Of a stretch of 35,800 nucleotides of DNA, positions 16,702-24,727 are shown piece by piece. The stretch is from a bacterium BMS3Bbin03 (GTDB lineage: Bacteria > Zhuqueibacterota > JdFR-76 > BMS3Abin05), in contig BDTM01000133.1 of the NCBI GenBank assembly GCA_002898015.1, forward strand, positions 1-35,800, written 5' to 3'. The notes under the pieces are model-generated. The model saw only the letters and a program-made list of their open reading frames with translations. It searched no databases and was not told where the DNA came from. Both the position numbers and the translations under genes were made by a program. Positions within the stretch are counted from its first letter, which is position 1; each line of letters starts with the position of its first letter.

Positions 16702-18039
16702 TTATCTCCCGTCGCCTAAAACGCGTCCGCTGCCGAGGCGTACGATTTTTTCACGGCCATTCTTGACGTGCTTGGTGGCATTTCGCGTGTCGATGACTAA
16801 TTTCGCATGCTTGACGATAAAATCATAATCGTAATCGGTGTGATCGGTCGCAATAACCACGCAGTCGACCAATCCTAATAAATCGGGCGTCAATGTCAGG
16901 GATCGATGGGTTTTTCCATTGAGTGTCAGTTCCGGGACATAGGAATCATTGTACATGACATGATTCATCCCTTTTTTCTCAAGAATTTCAAATAACTTGA
17001 GCGCCGGGGAATTTCGGATGTCATTGACGTTCTTTTTAAAGGCAGCGCCCAATAACAAAACCTTTGCATTTGTGAGCGGCACGCCGTGCTCACTCAACGC
17101 ATGCACAATCAACCCGTACACATAATACGGCATGCTTTCATTCGTTTCAGCAGCCAGTTCAATAAAATTCGTGTGGAAATCGTATTCCCGCGCCTTCCAG
17201 GAGAGGTAATACGGATCGACCAGAATGCAATGCCCGCCAATTCCCGGGCCGGGGTAGAACGGCATAAAACCGAACGGCTTGGTGGCGGCGGCGTCGATCA
17301 CCTCCCACATATCGATGTTGCCCATGCGGTCGCAGAGGGTGGCTAATTCATTCACCAGGGCAATGTTGACACTTCGGAAAATATTTTCCAGCAGCTTGGT
17401 CATTTCCGCCGCTTTGGGAGAGGAGACCACATGAATATTTTTGGTGACCTGCCCGATGACCGCCCTGGCCATCTCCGTACATTGGGGAGTCACGCCGCCC
17501 AGGACAATCGGGGTGTTCTCCGTGTTAAAATCCCGGCGCCCGGGGTCGATCCGCTCAGGCGAAAAGGCCAGATAAAAATCTTTGCCCGCCTTCAGTCCGG
17601 TTTCTTCAAGAAGAGGCTGCACGACTTTTTCGGTTGTTTCCGGAAAGGTTGTGCTCTTGAGGACAATAACCTGCCCCTTTCGGAGATTGGGTTTGATTCC
17701 ATTCGTCGCATCGATGATGTAAGAAACATCCGGCTCCTTATTTCGATTAAAAGGGGTCGGCACACAAATGAACAGGGCATCCAATTCTCCCACACGATCG
17801 TATTCGGTCGTCGGCACTAATTTGCCATTTTCAATCACTTTTTTTAATTTTCTGTCGTCGACATCATCGATGTAGTTTTCCCCCTTTTCCAGCATTTCAA
17901 TTTTTTGGGCATCCTTGTCGATTCCAAGCACAAAAAAGCCGGCATTTGCAAAATCCGCTGCCAGAGGAAGACCGACATAACCCAATCCGATAATTCCGAT
18001 TCTGGCTTCCTTCTTATTCAATTTTTCTGTGAGATCCAT
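16702..18039 (-). CDS. UDP-N-acetylhexosamine 6-dehydrogenase (WbpA-like nucleotide-sugar dehydrogenase)
   Basis: This 445-residue NAD-dependent enzyme oxidises C6 of a UDP-sugar to a carboxylate in two steps. The Rossmann motif IGLGYVGLPLA is at about 17-27, the lid sequence KSTTFPETTEKV is near 128-139, the SPERIDPG segment is near 160-167, and the catalytic cysteine is Cys271 in PGPGIGGHCILVDPYYL. PERIDPGR and the GGHC segment are those of the UDP-GlcNAc/ManNAc 6-dehydrogenase branch rather than of UDP-glucose dehydrogenase. It probably feeds a uronic acid into the polysaccharide. It lies directly downstream of rmlB (12-base gap). Base composition is much higher in G+C here (39 of 60 at 17281-17340) than in the glycosyltransferase core. 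Confidence 0.93.
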   Translation of the reverse strand: MDLTEKLNKKEARIGIIGLGYVGLPLAADFANAGFFVLGIDKDAQKIEMLEKGENYIDDVDDRKLKKVIENGKLVPTTEYDRVGELDALFICVPTPFNRNKEPDVSYIIDATNGIKPNLRKGQVIVLKSTTFPETTEKVVQPLLEETGLKAGKDFYLAFSPERIDPGRRDFNTENTPIVLGGVTPQCTEMARAVIGQVTKNIHVVSSPKAAEMTKLLENIFRSVNIALVNELATLCDRMGNIDMWEVIDAAATKPFGFMPFYPGPGIGGHCILVDPYYLSWKAREYDFHTNFIELAAETNESMPYYVYGLIVHALSEHGVPLTNAKVLLLGAAFKKNVNDIRNSPALKLFEILEKKGMNHVMYNDSYVPELTLNGKTHRSLTLTPDLLGLVDCVVIATDHTDYDYDFIVKHAKLVIDTRNATKHVKNGREKIVRLGSGRVLGDGR

Positions 18040-18051
18040 TTCCAGTATCCC

Positions 18052-19059
18052 TTATTGGTCGTCTAATTTATAGTGTTTTTTATAAAATTCCAGATAGTCG
18101 CCGCTTTTTAATTTTTCCCACCACCAGCGATTTTCGAGGTACCAATCAATTGTTTTGTCCATGGCTTCTTCAAACGACATGAAAGGCTTCCAACCCAATT
18201 TTTTTGTTTTATCCCAATTCAGTGAATACCGGCGATCATGTCCCAGCCGATCATCCACAAAAAGCATTAGATCGCCGGATTTGCCGAGTTTCTTTAAAAT
18301 ATAGTCGGTGATTTCCAGATTATTCTTTTCGTTGCCGGCGCCAATATTATAAACTTCGCCATTCTCACCCTTTTGCATCACCGTATCGATTGCGCTGCAG
18401 TGGTCTTCCACAAAAATCCAATCGCGCACATTTTTGCCGTCACCGTAAATCGGAAGCTTTTTGTTCTCTATGGCATTGGTCACAAATAATGGAATCAGTT
18501 TTTCCGGATATTGATACGGCCCGAAATTATTGGAGCAGCGGGTAACGATGACCGGAAGATTATAGGTCACAAAATAGGAATACGCCAAACGATCCGCACC
18601 CGCTTTACTGGCTGAATAGGGGCTGGAGGGCATTAAGGGGTCGGACTCTTTGAAAGATTCACCCAGTGTGCTGCCGTACACTTCATCTGTGCTGATCTGG
18701 ATAAATTTTTCAATTCCGTACTTTCGGGAAGCCTCCAAAAGGACAAATGTGCCAAAAACGTCCGTTTGAATAAAATCGTCGGGTCTGCCGATCGAGCGAT
18801 CCACGTGGCTTTCGGCGGCAAAATTTACAACCACATCACACGCCTTGACCAAGGGCTCAACAATTTTAGTATCACAAATATCCCCCTTAACAAACCGGTA
18901 ACGTGCCTCATTTTCGATATCTTTGAGGTTATCTAAATTCCCGGCGTAGGTAAGCTTATCCAGGTTGATGATTTCGATTTCCGAATATTTTTTTAAAAGA
19001 TAATGAATAAAATTGCTGCCGATAAAACCAGCCCCCCCTGTGACTAAAAAATGTCTCAT
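18052..19059 (-). CDS. rmlB: dTDP-glucose 4,6-dehydratase
   Basis: RmlB converts dTDP-glucose to dTDP-4-keto-6-deoxyglucose, the entry step to rhamnose and other 6-deoxy sugars. The 335-residue protein is an extended SDR enzyme: GGAGFIG at 8-14 (NAD), catalytic TDE at 124-126 with VYG, and YSASK with Tyr148 and Lys152. SNNFGPYQYPEKLIPLF and NVRDWIFVEDHC are RmlB-type substrate-binding segments. It is the first gene of the minus-strand polysaccharide operon, preceded by a 183-base AT-rich gap and a GGAAGGAG site about 11 bases before ATG 19059. RmlA, RmlC and RmlD are absent from the window, so the fate of the product is unknown. Confidence 0.96.
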   Translation of the reverse strand: MRHFLVTGGAGFIGSNFIHYLLKKYSEIEIINLDKLTYAGNLDNLKDIENEARYRFVKGDICDTKIVEPLVKACDVVVNFAAESHVDRSIGRPDDFIQTDVFGTFVLLEASRKYGIEKFIQISTDEVYGSTLGESFKESDPLMPSSPYSASKAGADRLAYSYFVTYNLPVIVTRCSNNFGPYQYPEKLIPLFVTNAIENKKLPIYGDGKNVRDWIFVEDHCSAIDTVMQKGENGEVYNIGAGNEKNNLEITDYILKKLGKSGDLMLFVDDRLGHDRRYSLNWDKTKKLGWKPFMSFEEAMDKTIDWYLENRWWWEKLKSGDYLEFYKKHYKLDDQ

Positions 19060-19220
19060 AAAAGAAACAGTCTCCTTCCGGTGAATTTAGCAAAAGTCAT
19101 AAACGATAAAAAAGTGTTTCGGATTTTTATGAACTCATAATCGATAATATCATTTAACCTAAAATTTAACTAAAAATATAATTAAAAATCAAGCCTTTTT
19201 TGTATTATTACGAAAACGTT

Positions 19221-19254
19221 AAACCGAGTGATTTTACCAAAATCAATCCGGTTT
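19221..19254 (-). terminator. Hairpin at the end of ackA, possible terminator
   Basis: Nested perfect arms AAACCG/CGGTTT (19221-19226 and 19249-19254) and GATTTT/AAAATC (19230-19235 and 19239-19244) form an interrupted 12-bp stem with a 3-base loop, overlapping the ackA TGA. On the transcribed strand only a weak T-rich tail follows. The remainder of the gap to rmlB (19060-19220) is AT-rich and must hold the promoter of the polysaccharide operon, but no convincing -35/-10 pair could be picked. Confidence 0.4.
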
Positions 19255-20454
19255 TGTCCCCAGCACGATATCACGGGTATCCCTTGCGATGACCAGTTCT
19301 TCATTTGTGGGAATCACCAGGACTTTCGCTTTGGAATCTTCTTTGCTGATTTCCATGCGTGTTTTAATCGCCTGTTTATTCTTGACGGGATCAATTTTTA
19401 ATCCCATTAATTCCAACCCTTTACAGGCCATTTCGCGAACAACCGGTGAATTTTCACCAATTCCGGCGGTAAAAACAAGGACATCCAGCCCCCCCATGGC
19501 AGCCGTGTAGGCACCGATGTATTTTTTAATCCGGTAGGTCATCACATCTAAAGCCAATTGGGCGCGTTTGTTGCCGTTTCCCGCTTCTTCAATGATTTCT
19601 CTGGCATCGCTTGAAATGCCGGAAATGCCCCACAGGCCGCTGTGTTTGTTCAGAAGCGTATTGGCCTGTGCCAGCGTCAGCTCTTCCTGTCCCATGATAT
19701 GGAGAATGATGGCCGGATCGATGTCGCCGGACCGTGTTCCCATCACCAATCCCTCGACGGGGGTGAATCCCATGGATGTGTCGATCGAATACCCGTCTTT
19801 AATAGCGGCCATGCTGCATCCGTTTCCCAAATGGACCGTAATGATGCGCAATTTAGAGTAAGGTTTCCCCATCATTTCGGCTGCAATATGAGACACATAT
19901 CGATGGGATGTGCCGTGAAATCCGTATCGGCGAATGGTGTACTTCCGGTAAAGTGAATAGGGCAGCGCATACATATAGGCATGCTGGGGCATATTTTGGT
20001 GGAATGCCGTATCAAAAACGGCCACCTGAGGCGCGTCTGGCAAAAGCCGCTGGGCGGCCTGAATGCCTTTGATGTTATGGGGATTGTGCAGCGGCGCAAG
20101 ATCGATACAATCTTTAATGATGTCCATTACTTCCCGCGTAATCAGCACGGACGCCTCAAATTTTTCACCCCCGTGAACCACGCGATGGCCCACGGCATCG
20201 ATTTCGTTTTTGTCTTTAATGACGCCGTGGTTGCGGGACATCAAAACGGCCAGAACATTTTCGATGGCCATCGTGTGATCCAGAATTTCACCCACGTAGT
20301 GAAGTTTATCGCCGTCAAACCGGGACTGTTTGAGGGACGCTCCGCTCATCCCAATCCGCTCGACAACACCTTTGGCAAGGGCATTCTCCTGATCGGAATC
20401 AATTAATTGATATTTTACAGAAGAGCTCCCGCAATTTAAAACCATAATTTTCAT
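19243..20454 (-). CDS. ackA: Acetate kinase
   Basis: A 403-residue enzyme of the acetate/sugar kinase/Hsp70 ATPase fold that interconverts acetyl phosphate + ADP with acetate + ATP. Conserved signatures are the N-terminal VLNCGSSSVKYQL, GHRVVHGG near 88-95, VFDTAFHQNMP near 145-155, RRYGFHGTSHRYV near 175-187, HLGNGCSM, and FTAGIGENSPVVRE near the C-terminus. Length and motifs are normal. It lies downstream of the 3-hydroxyacyl-CoA dehydrogenase gene (42-base gap), suggesting joint expression of acyl-CoA and acetate metabolism genes; no phosphotransacetylase gene is in the window. Confidence 0.97.
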   Translation of the reverse strand: MKIMVLNCGSSSVKYQLIDSDQENALAKGVVERIGMSGASLKQSRFDGDKLHYVGEILDHTMAIENVLAVLMSRNHGVIKDKNEIDAVGHRVVHGGEKFEASVLITREVMDIIKDCIDLAPLHNPHNIKGIQAAQRLLPDAPQVAVFDTAFHQNMPQHAYMYALPYSLYRKYTIRRYGFHGTSHRYVSHIAAEMMGKPYSKLRIITVHLGNGCSMAAIKDGYSIDTSMGFTPVEGLVMGTRSGDIDPAIILHIMGQEELTLAQANTLLNKHSGLWGISGISSDAREIIEEAGNGNKRAQLALDVMTYRIKKYIGAYTAAMGGLDVLVFTAGIGENSPVVREMACKGLELMGLKIDPVKNKQAIKTRMEISKEDSKAKVLVIPTNEELVIARDTRDIVLGTKPD

Positions 20455-20496
20455 ATCAATACTCCTAAACTCCAGGGTAACGGCAGGTCACCGCGT

Positions 20497-21402
20497 TCAA
20501 TGTTTTATCAGAACAGAGGGTTTATCCTGGATTTTGTGTCCGTGCTCATCATACGTAAAAATTCCCTTTCCGCTTTTTTTGCCCAGGTAACCGGCTCTCA
20601 CCAATTTCCTCAGCAGCGGACAGGGCCGGTATTTCAAATCCCCCAACTCACGGAAAAGGGATTCCATCCAGAGTAATAGTTCATCCAGGCCGATCTGGTC
20701 GATCAAAGTGAGCGGGCCGATACCAAAATTAAACCCCAATCGCATGGCGGTATCGATATCCTCTGCGGACGCCACACCCTCCATCAAGACATACATGGCT
20801 TCGTTTAAAAACGGCACAATGACCCGGCTGGTAATATAACCGGGATATTCGAAAACTTCTACAGGCGTTTTACCGATTTCCTGGGCAAAATTTTTGGCCT
20901 CTTCGAATGCCCGGTCGGAAGTAGAAAGACCGCGCACAATTTCCACAAGGGCCGTTTTGGGAACAGGGTTCAGAAAGTGCATCCCGATCAGGCGTTCTTT
21001 TCGTTTTAGATCGGCAGCAATTTCCGTAATACTTAAGGTGGCGGTATTCGTAATGAATAAAATGTCTTGTGCAAAAAATTTATCGATTTCTTCCAGTACC
21101 TTTTTCTTGATTGAGATCTCTTCGGGGACGGATTCAATAATCAGATCAACCTTTCTGCGTTTAAGCTCATCTAATTTTATCGTCCCGTGGATTCTTGCCA
21201 GAATGGCCCGTTTATCGCCTTCCGTCATGCCCCATTTGGCAATTTCAGCATCGATGTTCTGCGCAATTCCCTTGATGGCCTGATCCAACGCTTCCTGGCT
21301 TATTTCAACCAGATAAACATCGATCCCTTTGGCCGCCACTGTTTGCGCAATCCCGCGCCCCATGGTTCCGCCGCCAATCAATCCCACGCGTTTTATCGGC
21401 AT
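20497..21402 (-). CDS. 3-hydroxyacyl-CoA (3-hydroxybutyryl-CoA) dehydrogenase
   Basis: This 301-residue NAD-dependent enzyme interconverts 3-hydroxyacyl-CoA and 3-ketoacyl-CoA in butyrate-type fermentation or fatty-acid breakdown. The Rossmann motif GLIGGGTMGRGIA is at 7-19, ESVPE at 90-94, HFLNPVPKTALVE with catalytic His142 and Glu154, NEA near 201, and the helical C-terminal domain ends GYLGKKSGKGIFTY. One oddity is TNTATLSI at 118-125: the family usually has TNTSSL here, and the first of those serines contacts the substrate, so Ala121 replaces a normally conserved residue. The His-Glu pair and asparagine are kept. AAGGAGA lies upstream of ATG 21402. No thiolase or crotonase gene is nearby. 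Confidence 0.9.
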   Translation of the reverse strand: MPIKRVGLIGGGTMGRGIAQTVAAKGIDVYLVEISQEALDQAIKGIAQNIDAEIAKWGMTEGDKRAILARIHGTIKLDELKRRKVDLIIESVPEEISIKKKVLEEIDKFFAQDILFITNTATLSITEIAADLKRKERLIGMHFLNPVPKTALVEIVRGLSTSDRAFEEAKNFAQEIGKTPVEVFEYPGYITSRVIVPFLNEAMYVLMEGVASAEDIDTAMRLGFNFGIGPLTLIDQIGLDELLLWMESLFRELGDLKYRPCPLLRKLVRAGYLGKKSGKGIFTYDEHGHKIQDKPSVLIKH

Positions 21403-21614
21403 TCTATGGTCTCCTTCACCTTACGATAAATTTCGATAGAATCTGTCTGCCATTATCGTTCAATCCTGAATTTAACAATTAAGAATATATTAAAAAATAA
21501 ATGAAAAGAAAATTGTTTTTTTGAGAAAAAACAAAAAGATGCAAAAATTTTGGGTTGTGCGGACAGACATCGAACGAAGTCCTGAAATAAGAATTGTTGA
21601 TTAAAGGCTGGTTT

Positions 21615-21815
21615 TTATTCGGAATAAAAAATTCGTTCTTCAATTTCCCGAACAAAATTTTCTACTTGAGAGGATTGACTGCTATTTTGAAGGCGATTTT
21701 TGATAAAATAAATATAAAATTCCCGCAGCGCCATTTTATTCCAATCCTTAAAACGAATGGGCTGCGGCCCATATTTTGGAATTATTTGTGTTGCTATAAA
21801 TTCTTTGTAATCCAT
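21615..21815 (-). CDS. Small hypothetical protein
   Basis: A 66-residue frame with ATG at 21815 and GGTGG 6 bases upstream. The product is rich in alternating aromatic/hydrophobic and charged residues (DWNKMALREFYIYFIKNRL, then VENFVREIEERIF), consistent with a small helical cytoplasmic protein. No family is recognised. It lies upstream of, and in the same direction as, the hydroxyacyl-CoA dehydrogenase gene after a 212-base gap in which nothing else is evident beyond AT-rich sequence. It is divergent from thiN. The good ribosome-binding site and protein-like composition make it a likely gene, but it is short. Confidence 0.5.
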   Translation of the reverse strand: MDYKEFIATQIIPKYGPQPIRFKDWNKMALREFYIYFIKNRLQNSSQSSQVENFVREIEERIFYSE

Positions 21816-21965
21816 AAAAAAACCACCGTGCTGGAATTGAGAAATAACCGTTACTTATTTATCGGTCATTTTTTTAAATTATTGATCAGATTTCGCCTTG
21901 CAGTCCCGTTTCCACTTGCGTTAATTTGCAAAAGTTTGTATCTTTTTCAAAAAAGGAAGCTTTCG

Positions 21966-22601
21966 TTGAAAAATAAACTTGTCCTTATTTTTGCAAACGG
22001 TGAGCCCACACAAAAAAAGTGGGTAAAATCCTATTTGGCAGGCACTCCCCTGATTGTGGCCGCAGACGGCGGCGCGAATCATCTGATCCATTTGGGGATT
22101 TCCCCGGATTTTATTGTGGGGGATCTGGATTCGGTTACGGCCGATACGCTTAATCATTATCCGAATGCCAAAACCGTTTTACGTGAGGATCAAAATTTTA
22201 CCGATCTCGAAAAAACACTCCAATTTTGTCTGGAAAGGGAAACATCCGAAATAATTGTTTTTAATGCAACCGGCGGCCGGGCCGACCATGCGCTGGCAAA
22301 TCTCGGCCTTCTCCAAACATTCAGCCGGGTGGTCGACATTTCTTTTGTCGATAATAATTTTACAATTCGTATCATTCGCAGCGCTGTCGTGTTGGAGACC
22401 CAGCCCGGACAAATTTTGTCGCTGATTGCCATCCAGCCCGTTTCCGGAATCACCGTACAGGGTGTTGAATTCCCGCTGCAAAATGCCGAATTGGAATGGG
22501 GCGGGCGCGGGGTGAGCAATAGCGTGACTGAAACGCAGGTTTCGATCCAAATCGGCCGCGGTGAACTTTTCCTGTTTTTGAAACATTCCGATGCCGTCTA
22601 A
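21966..22601 (+). CDS. thiN: Thiamine pyrophosphokinase
   Basis: The enzyme transfers pyrophosphate from ATP to thiamine, making TPP directly from salvaged thiamine. The frame is open from 21594, but the first 124 codons do not resemble the family. TTG 21966 is preferred because AAAGGAAG lies about 8 bases upstream and the resulting 211-residue protein starts exactly where the domain starts. Motifs: VAADGGANHL near 31-40, VGDLDS near 51-56, DQNFTDLEKTL near 75-85, and ATGGRADH near 100-107, together the catalytic domain with its acidic metal-binding residues. GGRGVSNSV belongs to the thiamine-binding domain. The last 11 bases overlap the downstream symporter gene, so the two are co-translated. 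No TPP riboswitch was found upstream of this gene. Confidence 0.93.
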   Translation: MKNKLVLIFANGEPTQKKWVKSYLAGTPLIVAADGGANHLIHLGISPDFIVGDLDSVTADTLNHYPNAKTVLREDQNFTDLEKTLQFCLERETSEIIVFNATGGRADHALANLGLLQTFSRVVDISFVDNNFTIRIIRSAVVLETQPGQILSLIAIQPVSGITVQGVEFPLQNAELEWGGRGVSNSVTETQVSIQIGRGELFLFLKHSDAV

Positions 22602-24021
22602 AACACTTTCATTACATTTTCTCGATTGGCTGGTGATCGGCGTCTACTTTCTGGTGGTTTTGGTTCTGGGAATCTACCATGCCGGAAGAAAGGGAAAAAC
22701 AGACGAGGATTTTCTCATCGCGGGCCGCAGACTCTCATTGATTCCGTTTGTCGCTACACTGGTTTCGACTTTTTACGGGGGCATTTTGGGCATCGGTGAA
22801 TTTGTGTACCGGTACGGCATTGTAAGCTGGATCACGCAGGGACTGTTTTATTACATTTTTGCGGCCGTTTACGCCCTGTTTTTGTCGGGCAAGATTCGCC
22901 AGAAAATTCAATTCACCCTTCCCGACCAGCTCTATGAATCTTATGGGAAGAAGGCCGGCTTGGTCGGGTCGGTTTTTACGTTTTTGATGGTCACACCCGC
23001 ACCTTATGTCTTAATGATCGGCGTCCTGCTGAATCTCCTGCTGGGTTGGCCTCTGTGGCTGGCAATCATTGTGGGCACACTTCTTTCCGTTGTTTATGTC
23101 CTTTTTGGGGGATTGTACTCCGTCGTTAAAACAGATGTTTTTCAATTTTTGCTCATGTTTTTGGGATTTGCCGTGATTTTGCCTTATGCCCACCATCTAT
23201 TGGGACCTGTGAGTAAAGTTCTCGCCAATTTACCGAAAAAACAACTCAATCCGACCGGCTATTTTTCAATTCAGCAGATTCTGGCGTGGGGCTTTATTGC
23301 GCTCTGGACAATAGTCGATCCCAGCTTTTACCAGAGATGTTCGGCCGCTGTTTCACAAAAAACCGCCAGAAACGGCGTTTTAATTTCAATCGGTTTCTGG
23401 TTTTTATTCGATATGATGACACTCACCGCGGGGTTTTACGCACGGGCCTACTTTCCGGGAATTGACCCGTTAATGGCCTATCCGGTTCTTGGAAATGCCG
23501 TGCTGCCCACCGTGGCGAAAGGCTTTTTTGTGGTGGGGATGCTTGCCACGATCATGTCTACACTGGACAGTTACACATTTTTGTCGGCCATTACGTTGGG
23601 ACGTGATTTCTACGGACGGCTCACAAACCAGCTTCATCTGGACCGGCTGACGGCTGCCACGCGCTGGGGACTGGTGATTACCACAATCGTCTCCTTCGGG
23701 ATTGCTTACTGGCTCCAGTCGGTTGTGACCATTTGGTATTTAATTGGCTCGCTGGGCATCCCCGTTCTGTTTTTCCCGCTCTGGACCAGTTTTTTCCCAA
23801 AATTTAAAATTTCCGGACAGACTGTCCTGGCCCAGATGATCCTTTCGGGACTGCTGTCTGTTTTGTGGATGGCGGCGGGCTTTCTGCACCAGGCCGGCGG
23901 TTTTCCGGAATACCCGCTGGGCATCGAACCCATCTATCCGGGGCTGCTGGCTTCATTTTTAATCTGGATGGGCGGACTTTTTGCCGAAAGGAAAATCCGC
24001 CGCGAAGGCTTGAACCCATAA
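22591..24021 (+). CDS. Sodium:solute symporter (SSS family), probably a thiamine or thiamine-precursor transporter
   Basis: A 476-residue inner-membrane protein with about 13 hydrophobic segments and SSS-family signatures: DEDFLIAGRRLS near 34-45 after the first helix, and GMLATIMSTLDSYTFLSAITLGRDFYGR near 315-345, containing the Ser/Thr-rich Na2 sodium site. The family moves solutes such as pantothenate, proline or sugars with sodium. The ATG lies inside thiN (11-base overlap) and thiL follows on the same strand. In other bacteria an SSS protein named ThiV is a predicted thiamine-pathway transporter. Context therefore favours thiamine or its pyrimidine precursor as substrate; this is inference, and pantothenate or another nutrient remains possible. 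Confidence 0.88.
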   Translation: MPSKTLSLHFLDWLVIGVYFLVVLVLGIYHAGRKGKTDEDFLIAGRRLSLIPFVATLVSTFYGGILGIGEFVYRYGIVSWITQGLFYYIFAAVYALFLSGKIRQKIQFTLPDQLYESYGKKAGLVGSVFTFLMVTPAPYVLMIGVLLNLLLGWPLWLAIIVGTLLSVVYVLFGGLYSVVKTDVFQFLLMFLGFAVILPYAHHLLGPVSKVLANLPKKQLNPTGYFSIQQILAWGFIALWTIVDPSFYQRCSAAVSQKTARNGVLISIGFWFLFDMMTLTAGFYARAYFPGIDPLMAYPVLGNAVLPTVAKGFFVVGMLATIMSTLDSYTFLSAITLGRDFYGRLTNQLHLDRLTAATRWGLVITTIVSFGIAYWLQSVVTIWYLIGSLGIPVLFFPLWTSFFPKFKISGQTVLAQMILSGLLSVLWMAAGFLHQAGGFPEYPLGIEPIYPGLLASFLIWMGGLFAERKIRREGLNP

Positions 24022-24089
24022 AGACACTAAAATCATGTCTAAAATGTGAGACAAATCCAAAATCCGACTATCGAAATTCGAAACAAATC

Positions 24090-24170
24090 CAAAATTCAAA
24101 TGACCTAATTTCTCAAACACAGACCCAATGGTTCTTTTGCTTCGTTTTGAATTTCGGTCATTCGAATTTG
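24090..24170. repeat. Intergenic imperfect inverted repeat
   Basis: CAAAATTCAAATGACC (24090-24105) and GGTCATTCGAATTTG (24156-24170) pair with one mismatch and one extra base, enclosing about 50 bases. Just upstream a short direct repeat (acaaatccaaaat at about 24052 and 24083) occurs. The look is of a degenerate palindromic intergenic element rather than coding sequence. Confidence 0.5.
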
Positions 24171-24173
24171 TAA

Positions 24174-24238
24174 GGGCGATGCATTCCGTGGTGAAATTGT
24201 CGCAAATGGGCAAATCATTGCCGGCGAATGCATCGCCC
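24174..24238. repeat. Intergenic palindromic element with perfect 13-bp arms
   Basis: GGGCGATGCATTC (24174-24186) and its exact complement GAATGCATCGCCC (24226-24238) enclose 39 bases. It lies 3 bases after the preceding inverted repeat, and no gene is interrupted. The arm sequence resembles palindromic intergenic elements seen in several bacterial phyla, although only one copy is present in this window. Confidence 0.6.
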
Positions 24239-24335
24239 CAACAGATAGAATATTAGTCGGATATTAATATAACGGCCTGAACATACATTAGTTGACTTAT
24301 TTTCAGGAACACTTAGGTTGACGCCAATGGCCGCA

Positions 24336-24351
24336 GGCGGAGCTCTCCGCC
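24336..24351. repeat. Short GC-rich hairpin
   Basis: GGCGGA-GCTC-TCCGCC is a perfect 6-bp stem with a 4-base loop, flanked by CCGC and GGCGG that extend pairing loosely. It sits in the 476-base stretch between the symporter gene and the TPP riboswitch, where no coding sequence is convincing. Past it, 24360-24497 is AT-rich and presumably holds the promoter for the riboswitch transcript. Confidence 0.45.
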
Positions 24352-24497
24352 GTAGGCGGATCAGAAGATTTATTTTAGGATCTTTGTGACTTTTTTTCAA
24401 AAAAAACTTTACCCGCAAAATCACAAAAATAGTTGCATCACCGACAATAGCATCGTAAATTAAATCGAAATTAATCTGTTCTTTTACAAGCTTGAAA

Positions 24498-24583
24498 TTG
24501 TTTGGGGTGCTTTCCTGATGTTTGGAAGGCTGAGAAGACACCCTTTGAACCTGATCTGGGTAATGCCAGCGAAGGGAAGCGAT
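24498..24583 (+). promoter_or_regulatory. TPP riboswitch (THI element) upstream of thiL
   Basis: The conserved core reads in order GGGGTGC (24504-24510), a variable stem, CTGAGA (24530-24535), ACCC, then TTTGAACCTGATCTGGGTAA (24544-24563), GCCAGCGAAGGGA (24565-24577). These are the hallmark pyrimidine-binding (CTGAGA) and pyrophosphate-binding (ACCTGAT ... GCGAAGGGA) parts of the thiamine pyrophosphate aptamer. A strong terminator hairpin follows 20 bases later. High TPP would then stop transcription before thiL. The element is on the strand of thiL and about 145 bases before its start. Confidence 0.95.
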
Positions 24584-24602
24584 TTGGTATTAATATAGAA
24601 TT

Positions 24603-24638
24603 AAAAACCGTTTTCCGCGTTGGGAAGCGGTTTTTTTT
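24603..24638 (+). terminator. Intrinsic terminator of the TPP riboswitch
   Basis: A stem of about 14 pairs (AAAAACCG at 24603-24610 with CGGTTTTT at 24628-24635, continuing inward through G-U and Watson-Crick pairs to CC/GG) closes a 5-base loop and runs into eight T at 24631-24638. It lies 20 bases after the aptamer and about 90 bases before thiL, the expected place for a transcriptional attenuator. Confidence 0.88.
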
Positions 24639-24727
24639 ATTTCATGAAATCCTTTCCGAACGGTTCCTTCATGCTGCCATGACCCCCATTAAAAAAAATC
24701 AGCCATTCAGCCTAAAAGATTTAAACG

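Noticed and set aside
21905..21950. Bacteroidota-type promoter (TTG-N20-TATCTTT) upstream of thiN
   Set aside because: The match is partial and would place the transcript start almost on the ribosome-binding site; not reliable enough to list.
21594..21965. Upstream extension of the thiN frame (124 extra codons)
   Set aside because: The extension has no similarity to thiamine pyrophosphokinases, overlaps the small minus-strand gene and has no good start; TTG 21966 with AAAGGAAG upstream fits the family length.
24215..24541. Minus-strand 108-residue frame
   Set aside because: It runs through a hairpin repeat and into the complement of the TPP aptamer; no ribosome-binding site or recognised motif.
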